A DNA stretch of 64,000 bases from Aromatoleum diolicum (lineage in GTDB: Bacteria; Pseudomonadota; Gammaproteobacteria; Burkholderiales; Rhodocyclaceae), in contig NZ_WTVQ01000009.1 of NCBI RefSeq assembly GCF_012910955.1, forward strand, positions 62,001 through 126,000, in the 5' to 3' direction. The number at the start of each line of letters is the position of its first letter. The first letter of the stretch is position 1. Made by a program: the position numbers and the translations under genes. The notes beneath the pieces were generated by a model that saw only the letters and a program-made list of their open reading frames with translations, had not been told where the DNA came from and made no database searches. Below, piece after piece: positions 34,907 to 44,040 of this stretch.

Positions 34907-36946
34907 ATGACATTTCTTCGCTTATCCCGTTATCTGCTTGCGACCGCATGGACGGCCTGCTGTTCATTGGCGGTGGCGCAGACCAATGATTCCGAGTCGC
35001 CGTATTTCGACGCGTTGCCGGTGGTCCTGACGGTGTCGCGCATGCCGCAGCCGCAGCGCGAGGCACCGGCGTCGATCACGGTGATCGACCGCGACCTGAT
35101 CCGTGCCACCGGCTACCGCGACATCGGCCGGCTGCTGCGCCTGGTGCCGGGCATGCAGGTGGCGCAGGAGGGTGGCAATGACCAGTGGGTGAGCTACCAC
35201 GGGCCGGGCACCGACTATCCGAAACAGATGCAGGTGCTGGTGGACGGGCGCGCGCTGTATTCGCCGTATTTCGGCGGCGCCTTCGCCGGCGCCTTGCCGC
35301 TGGCGATCGAGGACATCGACCGCATCGAGGTCGTACGCGGAACGGACGCCGCCTCGTACGGTTCGCAGGCCTTCGACGGGGTCGTGAATATCATCACTCG
35401 CCATACCGCCGAGGAGACCGGCAGTTCGGCGGCTGTGCGGCTGGGCAGCGGCGGGCTTGCGGGCGCCGGCGCTCGCGTGGTGGCGCGACAGGGCGCCCTG
35501 GGCATGCGCGTGAGTGCCCAGCATGAACGCGACGACGGCATGGCGGGCCTGCACGACGGGCGCGTCATCAGCCGCGTCAACGTGCGCGGCGACCTTCAGC
35601 TTGGTGCACGCGACGAACTGACCCTGGTTTCCGGTCTGGTCGACAGCGAACGCGAAAAGGGTTATCCGAACACGCCCCTCAACGGCAACCCGGAGCGCGA
35701 GGCCAGCGCCGAGAGCCAGTTCGTACAAGTTCGCTGGCGTCACGCCCCGAGCAGCGAGGAGGAATTCATCCTGTCCGCGTATTACACGCGCGACCGGGCG
35801 CGTGACGATTGGCTGGCCAGTACACGCGGCTTCCAGCCCCTGATACCGCTCCTCGCCATTCCGGTCGATGAGGACAACACGACGCAACGCCAGAACGTGG
35901 AATTTCAGCATCACTTCGCACCCGTTGCGGGGCTGCGTGTCGGCTGGGGCGGTGAATGGCGGCGCGATCAGATGAATGCGCCGTTCCTGTTTCATGGCGA
36001 GCCGAAGCAGGCGGAGGAAATGCGGCGTCTCTTCGGCAACCTCGAATGGCGGGCCGACCCCGCATGGCTGCTGAATGTCGGCATGATGGCCGAGCGCGCG
36101 CAACACGATCGCACCCGATTCGGGCCGCGCATCTTCGTGAACTGGCTGGCGGATGCGGCACAGACCTGGCGCGTCGGCTATTCGCGCGCCTACCGTCAGG
36201 CGAATGTGTTCGACCGGCGCAGCGATGTGCGGATCTTCCTGCCCGGCACGAACCTGGTGCTGCAACAGCGGCACGTTCCCAACCCCGACATCGAGCCGCC
36301 GCGCATCGATGCTTTCGAACTCGGCTTTCTGGGCCAGCTGCCGGACGGGCGGGCGAAGATCGACGTGCGGTTGTTCCACGAACGCGTCAGCGATCAGATC
36401 CGCCGCACGCCGACCTTCGTTGCACCGACGAATCCCCTTCAGGCAAGGGTGCAGGCGCTGTTGCCGCCTTCACGCTGGACCAACCGCGACGATGCGATCA
36501 AGGTCGAGGGCGTGGAGTACCAGCTCGAGGCGCGTCCGTGGGAGGGTGGCCGCATGCTCTTCAGCCACACGCTGATCCGCGCGCGCTCGAGCGACGAGGC
36601 GATCCGCCGCAGTGTCGCGCCCTACACAGCCAGCCTCACCTGGCTGCAGCACGCCGGAGCGTGGCAGACAACGCTTACCGTGCTGCGCATGGGGCCGCTC
36701 GACGCGGGAACCGGTTTCTCGCCGGATTTTCGTTACAGCGTGCCGAACTACACCACGCTGGACGCGAGCATCGCGCGCGAATTCCGGCTCGCCAGCGGCC
36801 GCAGCGTGGAGCTGCGCCTGACCGGGCTGAACCTGCTCGGACGGCATCAGGAACTGGCGCACTACCCGCTGCAGCGCCTGGCCGGCGACAAGCCGGTGAA
36901 TCGTGTCGAACCGCAGATCGCGCTGAGCCTGCAGACGGAGTTCTGA
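34907..36946 (+). CDS. TonB-dependent outer-membrane receptor
   Basis: A 679-residue outer-membrane protein. The signal peptide ends near SLAVAQ (about 25). The plug domain runs from about 45 to 160 (REAPASITVIDRDLIRATGY, VLVDGRALYSPYFGG, IEVVRGTDAASYGSQAFDG), and the beta-barrel follows, ending in the sorting-type terminal Phe (LSLQTEF). It imports a scarce ligand such as a siderophore or cobalamin with TonB energy; the ligand is not readable. No ExbB/TonB genes are adjacent and no cobalamin riboswitch was seen upstream. A TATACT at 34852 is a plausible -10. It diverges from oxyR. Confidence 0.88.
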   Translation: MTFLRLSRYLLATAWTACCSLAVAQTNDSESPYFDALPVVLTVSRMPQPQREAPASITVIDRDLIRATGYRDIGRLLRLVPGMQVAQEGGNDQWVSYHGPGTDYPKQMQVLVDGRALYSPYFGGAFAGALPLAIEDIDRIEVVRGTDAASYGSQAFDGVVNIITRHTAEETGSSAAVRLGSGGLAGAGARVVARQGALGMRVSAQHERDDGMAGLHDGRVISRVNVRGDLQLGARDELTLVSGLVDSEREKGYPNTPLNGNPEREASAESQFVQVRWRHAPSSEEEFILSAYYTRDRARDDWLASTRGFQPLIPLLAIPVDEDNTTQRQNVEFQHHFAPVAGLRVGWGGEWRRDQMNAPFLFHGEPKQAEEMRRLFGNLEWRADPAWLLNVGMMAERAQHDRTRFGPRIFVNWLADAAQTWRVGYSRAYRQANVFDRRSDVRIFLPGTNLVLQQRHVPNPDIEPPRIDAFELGFLGQLPDGRAKIDVRLFHERVSDQIRRTPTFVAPTNPLQARVQALLPPSRWTNRDDAIKVEGVEYQLEARPWEGGRMLFSHTLIRARSSDEAIRRSVAPYTASLTWLQHAGAWQTTLTVLRMGPLDAGTGFSPDFRYSVPNYTTLDASIAREFRLASGRSVELRLTGLNLLGRHQELAHYPLQRLAGDKPVNRVEPQIALSLQTEF

Positions 36947-37079
36947 AGCGTCGCACGCGCCGGGCGTGAGCCTAGCGTCGTGGGGGCCCGATCTGTTGTC
37001 GCGCACGGCGCCCGGGAACGCACGACGCTTACCTGCGTCTACCCCACGGCTTCATGACAATTCGAGGGAATAGCACAAT

Positions 37080-38564
37080 ATGCGAAAGACGATTCTTGTC
37101 CGCGCTCTGGCCTTGGGCCTTGGCGTCGCGCTCAGCAGCGGATTTGCGATTTCGACCGCGCAGGCCGCCCCTGCGGCGGCGATACCCGCGGCGCAGATGG
37201 TGACGCCGAACCGTTTTGGTCTGCCGGACTTCGGCGATCTGGTCGAGCAGGTCGGCCCGGCGGTGGTGAATATCAGCGTGACGCAGAAACAGCGTCCGGC
37301 GCCCGACGAAACCGCCCAGGGGCCGCAGCCCGACGATCCGTTCTACGACTTCCTGCGCCGCTTCGGCGTCCCCGTTCCCGGCATGCCGGGACAGCCCGGC
37401 CACGGCAACCGCGGCCCGCGTGCCAATCGGGGCGTGGGTTCGGGCTTCATCGTCAGCAGCGACGGCTACGTGCTGACCAATGCGCATGTCGTCGGCGAAG
37501 GCGAATCCGAAGTGACCGTCAAGCTGATCGACAAACGCGACTTCAAGGCCAAGGTGGTCGGCATCGACAAGCGCACCGACATCGCGCTGCTGAAGATCGA
37601 CGCCACCGACTTGCCGATGGTGCGCACCGGCGACGCCGAGCGTGCGCGCGTCGGTGAGTGGGTGGTGGCAATGGGTTCGCCTTTCGGCTTCGACAACACC
37701 GTCACGGCCGGCATCATCTCCGCCAAGGCGCGGCGCCTGCCGGACGAGAACTACGTGCCTTTCCTGCAGACCGACGTGGCGATCAATCCCGGCAATTCCG
37801 GCGGACCCTTGTTCAATCTCGCCGGCGAGGTGATCGGCATCAATTCGCAGATCTATTCGCGTTCGGGGGGCTTCATGGGCATCTCCTTCGCGATCCCGAT
37901 CGACGTGGCGCTGAAGGTCAAGGACCAGATCGTCAAGTACGGGCGCGTGCAGCGCGGCAAGCTGGGTGTGACGATCCAGGGCATGGACAAGGAGCTGGCC
38001 CAGTCCTTCGGCCTGACGGAGCCGCGCGGCGCGCTGGTGGCGAGCGTCGAGGCCGACAGCGCCGGCGAAAAGGCCGGCCTGAAGCCGGGCGACGTGGTGC
38101 TGGGGGTGGATGGCACGAAGGTTGGCGAATCCGCCGATCTGCCGCGCCTGATCGGCGACAAGCGGCCCGGTACGACGGTGAAGCTGGAGGTCTGGCGCGA
38201 CGGACGCAGCCGCACGATGAGCGCGACGCTCGGCGAGATGAATCCCGAGACGCTCGCGGAACTGCCCAATGGCGGAGCGCCACGCGGCGAGGATGCGGGC
38301 GGCAAGCTGGGTCTTGCGGCGCGCGCACTGACGGGCGAGGAGGCGGCGCAACTGGGGGTGCGCGGCGGCGTGGTGGTGGAGCGCGTCAACGGCCCCGCGG
38401 CGCAGGCGGGACTGCAGCAGGGCGACGTGATCCTCGCGGTGAACAACCAGCCGGTGAGCAACGTCCAGACTTTCCGCCAGTTGCTGGAAAAGGCGGGTAA
38501 CCGCTTCGCGCTGCTGGTGCAGCGCGGTGGTGCGCGCATCTTCGTTCCCGTCAGGATCGGCTGA
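37080..38564 (+). CDS. Periplasmic serine protease of the Do/MucD family
   Basis: A 494-residue HtrA-type protease. A signal peptide ends near TAQAA (residue 30). The trypsin-like domain carries the triad His136 (TNAHVV), Asp167 (RTDIALLK) and Ser240 (GNSGGPLFN). Two PDZ domains follow (GKLGVTIQGMDKELAQSFGL and the one near LGVRGGVVVERVNGPAAQAG). It degrades misfolded envelope proteins. GAGGGA lies ten bases before the ATG. A strong terminator follows the stop codon within 25 bp, so the gene is transcribed alone or as the last gene of a unit. Confidence 0.94.
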   Translation: MRKTILVRALALGLGVALSSGFAISTAQAAPAAAIPAAQMVTPNRFGLPDFGDLVEQVGPAVVNISVTQKQRPAPDETAQGPQPDDPFYDFLRRFGVPVPGMPGQPGHGNRGPRANRGVGSGFIVSSDGYVLTNAHVVGEGESEVTVKLIDKRDFKAKVVGIDKRTDIALLKIDATDLPMVRTGDAERARVGEWVVAMGSPFGFDNTVTAGIISAKARRLPDENYVPFLQTDVAINPGNSGGPLFNLAGEVIGINSQIYSRSGGFMGISFAIPIDVALKVKDQIVKYGRVQRGKLGVTIQGMDKELAQSFGLTEPRGALVASVEADSAGEKAGLKPGDVVLGVDGTKVGESADLPRLIGDKRPGTTVKLEVWRDGRSRTMSATLGEMNPETLAELPNGGAPRGEDAGGKLGLAARALTGEEAAQLGVRGGVVVERVNGPAAQAGLQQGDVILAVNNQPVSNVQTFRQLLEKAGNRFALLVQRGGARIFVPVRIG

Positions 38565-38584
38565 TCGACGAACGTGGAAACCTG

Positions 38585-38618
38585 CGCCGGGAGCGGAGCT
38601 GTCCGCCCCCGGCGTTTT
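38585..38618 (+). terminator. Rho-independent terminator after the Do-family protease gene
   Basis: A long GC hairpin: CGCCGGG pairs with CCCGGCG, and inside it GCGGA pairs with TCCGC around a GCTG loop; one mismatched base sits between the stems. TTTT follows immediately. Confidence 0.85.
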
Positions 38619-38670
38619 CCTGTCGACCCCGGTATACCGCAGAGGCTATGTGACCTGGGTTACACGGCCA

Positions 38671-38698
38671 TTGGCAATGGAATAAATCATCGTAAACT
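38671..38698 (+). promoter_or_regulatory. Candidate sigma-70 promoter of the cytochrome c' gene
   Basis: TTGGCA at 38671-38676 and TAAACT at 38693-38698 are separated by 16 bases. The predicted start near 38705 leaves about 80 bases of leader before ATG 38787. This is the only good -35/-10 pair in the gap between the protease terminator and the cytochrome gene. Confidence 0.5.
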
Positions 38699-38786
38699 GC
38701 TGTTTGCACAGCGTCAGCACCCGTGCATGCGCCACTGCGGGTCAGACCGGTTTTTTCCAAACACCCAGTAAAGAGAGAGATCACCA

Positions 38787-39260
38787 ATGAAGAAGACCAT
38801 CACTCATGCCGCGTTCGGCATTCTCGCGCTGTCCCTCACCACGCTCGCTGCGGCGCAGATGAAGCCCGAAGACGCGATCAAGAACCGCCAATCCGGCTAT
38901 ACCTTCATGGCGTGGAACATGGGCAAGATCAAGGCGCAGGTGGTCGACGGCACCGTTCCGTACGACAAGGCGCAGGTCGTCGCCGCGGCCAACGTGATTG
39001 CCGCCGTCGCCAACTCCGGCATGGGCGCACTGTTCCCGGCCGGCACCGACAAGGGCAAGGGCTGGAAAGACACGCGCGTGAAGGCGGAGTTCTTCAAGGA
39101 ACAGGATGAAGTGCGCAAGATCGCGATCAACTACATCGAGCAGACGAACAAGCTGCAGCAGGTCGCCGCGACCGGCGACCAGGCGGCGATCAAGGCACAG
39201 TTCGGCGAGACGGGCAAGGCGTGCAAGGCCTGTCACGACAAGTACCGCATCGAGGAATGA
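38787..39260 (+). CDS. Cytochrome c'
   Basis: A 157-residue periplasmic haem protein. A signal peptide (to about 23, LAAAQ) precedes a four-helix bundle, and the haem site CKACH lies at 146-150 near the C-terminus, followed by DKYRIEE, as in cytochromes c'. The family binds NO and other gases and is linked to nitrosative-stress tolerance in denitrifiers. The gene has its own promoter and ends at a clear terminator. A b-type cytochrome gene that could donate electrons lies at 43129, but they are not adjacent. Confidence 0.92.
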   Translation: MKKTITHAAFGILALSLTTLAAAQMKPEDAIKNRQSGYTFMAWNMGKIKAQVVDGTVPYDKAQVVAAANVIAAVANSGMGALFPAGTDKGKGWKDTRVKAEFFKEQDEVRKIAINYIEQTNKLQQVAATGDQAAIKAQFGETGKACKACHDKYRIEE

Positions 39261-39266
39261 TCCCGG

Positions 39267-39289
39267 CCTTGCCGGCATGGCCGGCAAGG
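39267..39289. repeat. Perfect 10-bp inverted repeat after cytochrome c' gene
   Basis: CCTTGCCGGC and GCCGGCAAGG are separated by ATG, a tight hairpin 6 bp after the stop codon. No T-run follows, so it is not itself a terminator; it could stabilise the mRNA 3' end ahead of the true terminator 10 bp downstream. Confidence 0.6.
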
Positions 39290-39299
39290 TGAAAGGAAG

Positions 39300-39326
39300 A
39301 AAGGCCGCTCCATCGAGCGGCCTTTT
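39300..39326. terminator. Bidirectional Rho-independent terminator between convergent genes
   Basis: AGGCCGCTC pairs perfectly with GAGCGGCCT around a CATC loop, with TTTTT on the plus-strand side and an A-run on the other. It can stop both the cytochrome c' transcript and the convergent MFS transcript. Confidence 0.9.
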
Positions 39327-39342
39327 TCGTTGCGCTGCCCGA

Positions 39343-40563
39343 TCAGGCCGGACTTGCTGCCGGACGCAGCACCGGCGCCTCGCGGATCGGCAGATTGACG
39401 ACGGCCGCGGCCGCGGCGAGGGCCATGTCGGCATACCACATCCACGTAAAATCACCGAATTCGGTGATCGCGAGGCCGCCGAGCCAGGCGCCGAGGAAAC
39501 CGCCGACCTGGTGCGAAAGCAGGGTCAGGCCGAACAGCGTGCCGAGATAGCGGATGCCGAACAGCTTGCCGACGATGGACGCGGTCGGCGGCACCGTCGC
39601 GAGCCAGGTGAAGCCAAGGCCGGCGGCGAAGACGTAGAAGGTCATCGCGGTCTTCGGCGCCAGCAGATAGGCCGCGATCAGCAGCGCGCGCGAACCGTAC
39701 ATCGTCGCGAGCACGTACTTGCTGCGGTAGCGCGACACGCAGGAGCCGGCATACAGGCTGCCGGCGATGTTGGCGAGGCCGATGATCGCCAGCGACCAGC
39801 TCGCGACCGACGGCGGCAGACCGCACAGGTCGACCTCGCCCGGCAGGTGGGTGACGAGGAAGGCGATATGAAAGCCGCAGGTGAAGAAGCCCGCATGCAG
39901 CAGCAGGTAGCTGCGGTCGCCCATCGCCTGGCGCACCGTGCGCCACAGACCGGCGTCTTCGTGCGTCGCGTGGTGCTGCACGCCGGTACCGGAATTGACC
40001 AGCACGCGCACCAGCGGCAGCGCGGCGAGCGTCATCAGTGCGAGCGACCACATCGCGCCCATCCAGCCGATGCTCTGGATCAGCTTCTGCAGCACCGGTG
40101 CGAACACGAACTGGCCGAAGGAGCCGCCGGCGTTGATGACGCCGGACGCGGCCCCGCGCGCCTCAAGCGGCAGGCGCTGCGCCGCGGCGCCGATCAGCAC
40201 CGAAAAGCTGCCGGCGCCCGAGCCCATTGCCGACAGCACACCCAGCGACACGACGAGACCGAAGCCCGAACCCATGAAGGGCGTCAGCGCGCTGCCCAGC
40301 GCGAGGATGATCAGGCCCCAGACAAGCACTTTGGCGGGGCCGTATCGGTCCGCGACGGCACCGGCAATCGGCTGGATCGCGCCCCACATGAACTGGCCGA
40401 CCGCCAGCGCGAAGCTGATCGTCGCGATGCCGAGGCCGGTCGAGGTGTTGAGCGGGGAGACGAAGAGGCCCAGCGACTGGCGCGCGCCCATCGTCACCAT
40501 GAGGATGCCGGCGGCCGAGAGGGTGACGATCAGCGCGGCGCGGGTGTTGAGGGATCGCAGCAT
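39343..40563 (-). CDS. Major facilitator superfamily transporter
   Basis: A 406-residue inner-membrane protein with about 12 hydrophobic segments. MGARQSLGLFVSPLNTSTGL and AGAVADRYGPAKVLVWG form the conserved loop 2-3 motif of MFS carriers, and a central hydrophilic loop (VLVNSGTGVQHHATHEDAGL) splits the halves. The family resembles oxalate/formate or monocarboxylate antiporter-like MFS proteins, but the substrate cannot be read. It follows the thioesterase-like gene by 54 bp, and the divergent LysR regulator probably controls both. Confidence 0.85.
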   Translation of the reverse strand: MLRSLNTRAALIVTLSAAGILMVTMGARQSLGLFVSPLNTSTGLGIATISFALAVGQFMWGAIQPIAGAVADRYGPAKVLVWGLIILALGSALTPFMGSGFGLVVSLGVLSAMGSGAGSFSVLIGAAAQRLPLEARGAASGVINAGGSFGQFVFAPVLQKLIQSIGWMGAMWSLALMTLAALPLVRVLVNSGTGVQHHATHEDAGLWRTVRQAMGDRSYLLLHAGFFTCGFHIAFLVTHLPGEVDLCGLPPSVASWSLAIIGLANIAGSLYAGSCVSRYRSKYVLATMYGSRALLIAAYLLAPKTAMTFYVFAAGLGFTWLATVPPTASIVGKLFGIRYLGTLFGLTLLSHQVGGFLGAWLGGLAITEFGDFTWMWYADMALAAAAAVVNLPIREAPVLRPAASPA

Positions 40564-40617
40564 CGGATTCTTCTTTCTTGGTCGTTATGGCCGGGTTGGG
40601 GAAGGGGGTGCGCCGCC

Positions 40618-41415
40618 TTATTTCTTGCGCACGAACAGCGTGTGCAGGCTGCGGCCCAGCGCGCCGTCGAGGTCGAACACCGCGGTGGTCACGGTGCCGA
40701 TGCCGCCCGGGTCGATGATGGTGCGCGCGGACATGCCGAACCACTCGCCCTGCGGGTGGCGGTGCATGTTGATCGTGAGATCCACGGGCACGAAGGTCCA
40801 GTGGCGGATGTCGAGCTCGGCGCTGACGCCGTTGGCCGAATCGAGGATCAGCAGCAGGGCCTCGATGCCGTCGGTCGGCTGGCCGGCGACGAGCGGGATG
40901 CGCGGGCGTGCCCACACCGTCGCCGGGCCGGGCTCGATGAAGCTGCCGTCGGCGAAGCGCCATTCGAGCGCATCGGCGTAGGGGAAATAGTCGACGCCGT
41001 GGAAGAACACCTGCGCCTGCGCCTCGGGCAGCGGCGGTGCGGCGAAGGGGTCCGCGACGGCGACGGCGCTCTCGGGCTTGCGTTCGACGCGCCAGGCGTG
41101 GGCCAGCAGGACGGGCTTGCCGCGGACCAGCATCTCGCCCTGGATCAGTTCGATGCGCCGGCCCGGACGCAGCACGCGCACGCGCAGCTCGCACGGCTCG
41201 ACCGGCACCGGGCCGAGGATCTCGAAGGTGATGCGTGCGATATCCAGCCCGAATTCAGATGGAAAACGGCGCAACGCCTGGGCGAGCAGCGCGATCGGCG
41301 GGCCGCCGTGCTGGCTGTCGACGGACCACGGGCCGATCGTGGCCTCGGTGGGCTGGTAGGCGTTGTCGCCGAGCGGCAGGAAGAAGGCTTGGGGAAGCGC
41401 GATACTCGTGTGCAT
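40618..41415 (-). CDS. Double-hotdog acyl-CoA thioesterase-family protein
   Basis: A 265-residue cytosolic protein. IGPWSVDSQHGGPPIALLAQ and RITFEILGPVPVEPCELRV mark the N-terminal hotdog, and WTFVPVDLTINMHRHPQGEW plus GIGTVTTAVFDLDGALGRSL the second; this is the TesB-like double-hotdog (4HBT_3-type) family. It would hydrolyse an acyl-CoA, but the substrate is unknown. ATG 41415 has AGGG eight bases upstream; a TTG two codons earlier is an alternative. It forms an operon with the MFS carrier and lies divergent from a LysR gene, a typical small catabolic/efflux unit. Confidence 0.82.
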   Translation of the reverse strand: MHTSIALPQAFFLPLGDNAYQPTEATIGPWSVDSQHGGPPIALLAQALRRFPSEFGLDIARITFEILGPVPVEPCELRVRVLRPGRRIELIQGEMLVRGKPVLLAHAWRVERKPESAVAVADPFAAPPLPEAQAQVFFHGVDYFPYADALEWRFADGSFIEPGPATVWARPRIPLVAGQPTDGIEALLLILDSANGVSAELDIRHWTFVPVDLTINMHRHPQGEWFGMSARTIIDPGGIGTVTTAVFDLDGALGRSLHTLFVRKK

Positions 41416-41512
41416 GTTCAATACCCTAGCGTATGTGACCCGAAATTTAACCGACTACTTTGGAAACAAAAAGCCGATAATCATTGCTGATACGTCAACA
41501 GATCATTGACAC

Positions 41513-42433
41513 ATGAGCTGGCTCGCAAGCTGGGAAACCTTCGTGAAGGTCGTCGAGAGCGGCAGCATGGCCGCGGCGGCACGCCGCCTCGACTGCACGC
41601 GCGCGCAGGTCAGCAAGCAGATCGGCGAGCTCGAGCGGCGCTTCGGCGTGCGCATGTTCGACCGCTCGACGCGCAGGCTCTTCCTCACCCCCTCCGGCGA
41701 GGTCTTCTACCAGCACGCGCTGCGCGCGCTCGAATCGATCGAGCTGACCGAAGTGGCCGTGCGCAACCTCGGCGACGTGCCGAGCGGCCTGCTGCGCATC
41801 AGCGCCAGCGTCGTATTCGGCCGGATGTGGGTCGCGCCATTGCTGCCGCGGCTCGCCGCGCGCTACCCGGAGCTCGACTGCGAGCTGATCCTCACCAACG
41901 CGCTCGTCGACCTCGCCGAGGACCGCATCGACCTCGCGCTGCGCTTCTGCCGCACGCCGCCCGAGGACGTCGTCGCGAAGCGCATCTTCACGATGGAGAC
42001 GGTGATCTGCGCCGCGCCCGACTACCTGGCGCGCCACGGCAGCCCGACGGCGCCGCGCGACCTCGTCGATCACCAGTGCTTCAGCTTCCTGCTCTTCGAC
42101 AACCGCGTGTGGCGTCTCGTTGACCGGGAGGGTGTGGAAATCGGCATTCCCGTGCGCAGCCGCATCCAGTTCAACGATGCCGGCAGCATCCTCGACGCCG
42201 CACTCGCCGGCCATGGCCTGGCGATGCTGCCGACCTATCTGTGCTGCAACGAATTGGCGAGCGGCCGGCTCGTCCGCGTGCTGGCGAACTACGAGCCGCA
42301 GATCGACTTCGGCCGCCACCTGTACGCCTGCTACATGCCCAGCCGGGCGCGCCTGCCGAAGGTGAAGGTGCTGCTGGACGAACTGGCGGCATTGCTGACG
42401 CCGATGCCGCCGTGGGGGAGTCTTACCGGCTGA
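41513..42433 (+). CDS. LysR-family transcriptional regulator
   Basis: A 306-residue regulator. The helix-turn-helix is GSMAAAARRLDCTRAQVSKQ with IGELERRFGVRMFDRSTRRL after it, and the C-terminal effector domain spans 90-295. It is divergent from the thioesterase-MFS operon across 91 bp, the usual arrangement for autoregulation plus control of the neighbours. The effector is unknown. Its last 11 bases overlap the 3' end of the convergent thioredoxin-like gene. Confidence 0.9.
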   Translation: MSWLASWETFVKVVESGSMAAAARRLDCTRAQVSKQIGELERRFGVRMFDRSTRRLFLTPSGEVFYQHALRALESIELTEVAVRNLGDVPSGLLRISASVVFGRMWVAPLLPRLAARYPELDCELILTNALVDLAEDRIDLALRFCRTPPEDVVAKRIFTMETVICAAPDYLARHGSPTAPRDLVDHQCFSFLLFDNRVWRLVDREGVEIGIPVRSRIQFNDAGSILDAALAGHGLAMLPTYLCCNELASGRLVRVLANYEPQIDFGRHLYACYMPSRARLPKVKVLLDELAALLTPMPPWGSLTG

Positions 42434-42962
42434 GTCCGGACGGGCCCGGCTCGCCCCCCTGCGCTGCGTTCGCAAGGCCTTCGAGCACCCGCACGCCGAG
42501 CAGGCCCCCGCGCGTCGCGACGATCTTGCCGTCGCGATCGACGGCGTAGGCGAGCGGGCTGTCGAGCAGGATGCGCAGCGTCGACGCATCGAGGCGGTTT
42601 TCGTCCGCGACGACGGGCAGGGAGAGGCCACGCCGCGCCAGCATCGCGCGCGCGTCGTCATACACGCCGGCCGGAACGACGGTGCGGACGGCAACGCCGT
42701 CCTTCGCGGCGATCGCGACGAAGCGTTCGATCTCGGCGAGCGACTTGCGGCAGGTCATGCAACCGGGCGTCCACAGCACGACGACCGCCGGGCTGCCTTC
42801 GGCAAGCTGCACCGCAACCGGCGCGGCGGAAAGGCCGGCGAGGTCGGCGGCCGGGGCCGGCAAGGTCGCGCCGAGGGCCAGCGCCAGCGCCAGCCGGCGT
42901 GCCGGGGCACGCATGGCGCAACCGAACTCCGCAAGAATCCTCGCTATCGCCCGTCCAGTCAT
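42423..42962 (-). CDS. Thioredoxin-fold secreted protein (TlpA-like)
   Basis: A 179-residue protein with a membrane/secretion segment (RLALALALGATLPAPA) and a thioredoxin fold holding the redox pair in VVLWTPGCMTCRKSLAEIE (CMTC). It should act as a periplasmic thiol reductant or oxidant, for example in cytochrome c maturation. The start is uncertain: ATG 42962 has AGGTGA nearby, while ATG 42914 would put the signal peptide right at the N-terminus but has a poor ribosome site. It lies upstream of the b-type cytochrome gene but on the far side, with that gene's stop 94-167 bp away on the same strand. Confidence 0.75.
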   Translation of the reverse strand: MTGRAIARILAEFGCAMRAPARRLALALALGATLPAPAADLAGLSAAPVAVQLAEGSPAVVVLWTPGCMTCRKSLAEIERFVAIAAKDGVAVRTVVPAGVYDDARAMLARRGLSLPVVADENRLDASTLRILLDSPLAYAVDRDGKIVATRGGLLGVRVLEGLANAAQGGEPGPSGLSR

Positions 42963-43128
42963 GTCGCTCACCTGATCAGTCTCCGGCTGTTCGAACCGTT
43001 CGAAAAGGATCGCCTGCGGCGCGCCGGCGCTCATTGACCGGCGTCAATCGCTGCTTCACCGCCCGCCTCGCAGCCGCGGTAGCGCTGGCCATGGCCGCCT
43101 GGAGTGACGTGCAGCAGTAGCGCGGCAC

Positions 43129-43821
43129 TTACCAGGCGGGCGTCGTCGCAGCGGGAACGGCGGCAGGCGGCGGGAGCAGCCCGCCGGAAACGGCCCAGAC
43201 CGAGAAGCCGGCGATCGCGAGCGCGACGATCAGCGCGACCGGACCGCCGCCGCGTGCGGGCGGAATCGCCGGGTCGTCCACCGCCTTGACGCCGGTGATC
43301 ATCGGCCGGATCAGGTTGTCCTTCTTGACGTGCGTGTGCCACATCACAGCGCCGATGTGCAGCGCGACGAGGCCATACACGAGCCATTCGGTCTGACGAT
43401 GCAGGCCGGCGATCCACGTGGACAGTTCGCTCGACACCGCATGGTAGAGCGGCCCGTAAAACGCGATGTCGTCGTTGGAAAACGCGCCGGCGAGCGCCTG
43501 GCCGGCCATCAGCGACAGCAGCGCAACCGTCGACAGCGCGCCCAGCGGGTTGTGGCCGACGCCGCGCCAGTGCCCGCGCAGGTAGGCGCGGAATTCGCCG
43601 GGCGTGGGCAGGAACTGGGCAAAACGCGCGTAGGTCGAGCCGACGATTCCCCACACGATGCGGAACACGACGACGCCGAAGATCGCCAGGCCGATGCGGC
43701 CATGCCATTCCATCGCGTTGCCGCCGATCTTCACGCTCACGATGGCGCCGGCGACCAGCACGACGAGCAGCCAGTGCGCGAGGCGGGTCGGGAGATCCCA
43801 CAACAGGATGGGGTGCTTCAC
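43129..43821 (-). CDS. Cytochrome b561-family membrane protein
   Basis: A 230-residue protein with about five hydrophobic helices and b-haem ligand candidates in RLAHWLLVVLVAGAIV, AMEWHGRIGLAIFGV and LVYGLVALHIGAVMWHTHVK. DLPTRLAHW at the start is the family hallmark (Ni,Fe-hydrogenase/cytochrome b561 type). It probably passes electrons from quinol to a periplasmic c-type cytochrome. GTG 43821 overlaps the TGA of the uvrA tail remnant (GTGA); this coupling shows that the remnant was once the real upstream gene. Confidence 0.88.
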   Translation of the reverse strand: MKHPILLWDLPTRLAHWLLVVLVAGAIVSVKIGGNAMEWHGRIGLAIFGVVVFRIVWGIVGSTYARFAQFLPTPGEFRAYLRGHWRGVGHNPLGALSTVALLSLMAGQALAGAFSNDDIAFYGPLYHAVSSELSTWIAGLHRQTEWLVYGLVALHIGAVMWHTHVKKDNLIRPMITGVKAVDDPAIPPARGGGPVALIVALAIAGFSVWAVSGGLLPPPAAVPAATTPAW

Positions 43822-44040
43822 GATTTTCTTCCTTTTTTCGTCTTGCCTTTCGCCTGTGGCACCGGCGAATCGCTTACGGCGCTTCCCCCGTTAACAGCGC
43901 GGGACGCGAGAAATTCCCCGAGGATGCGCGCGGTGTGCGAGCCGGAGCTCGCGCACACGTCCGCGACCGGCCCCTGCGCGACGATGCGTCCGCCGCCGTC
44001 GCCGCCTTCCGGGCCGAGCTCGATCAGCCAGTCGGCCATC
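43818..44040 (-). pseudogene. uvrA: Remnant of a uvrA 3' end
   Basis: The minus strand encodes [20 protein letters not shown] then [20 protein letters not shown] and EFLASRA, nearly the same as the C-terminus of the intact UvrA at 47617 ([38 protein letters not shown]). The DNA of 43907-44036 and 47710-47840 aligns without gaps for most of its length, with roughly nine in ten bases alike. A lysine-rich tail (KGKTKKGRKS) and stop codon survive, and the stop overlaps the cytochrome b gene. Upstream of the ADW codons the frame turns into unrelated sequence, so everything else of this copy is gone. A short ORF can be read from 44114, but it has no independent support. Confidence 0.82.
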
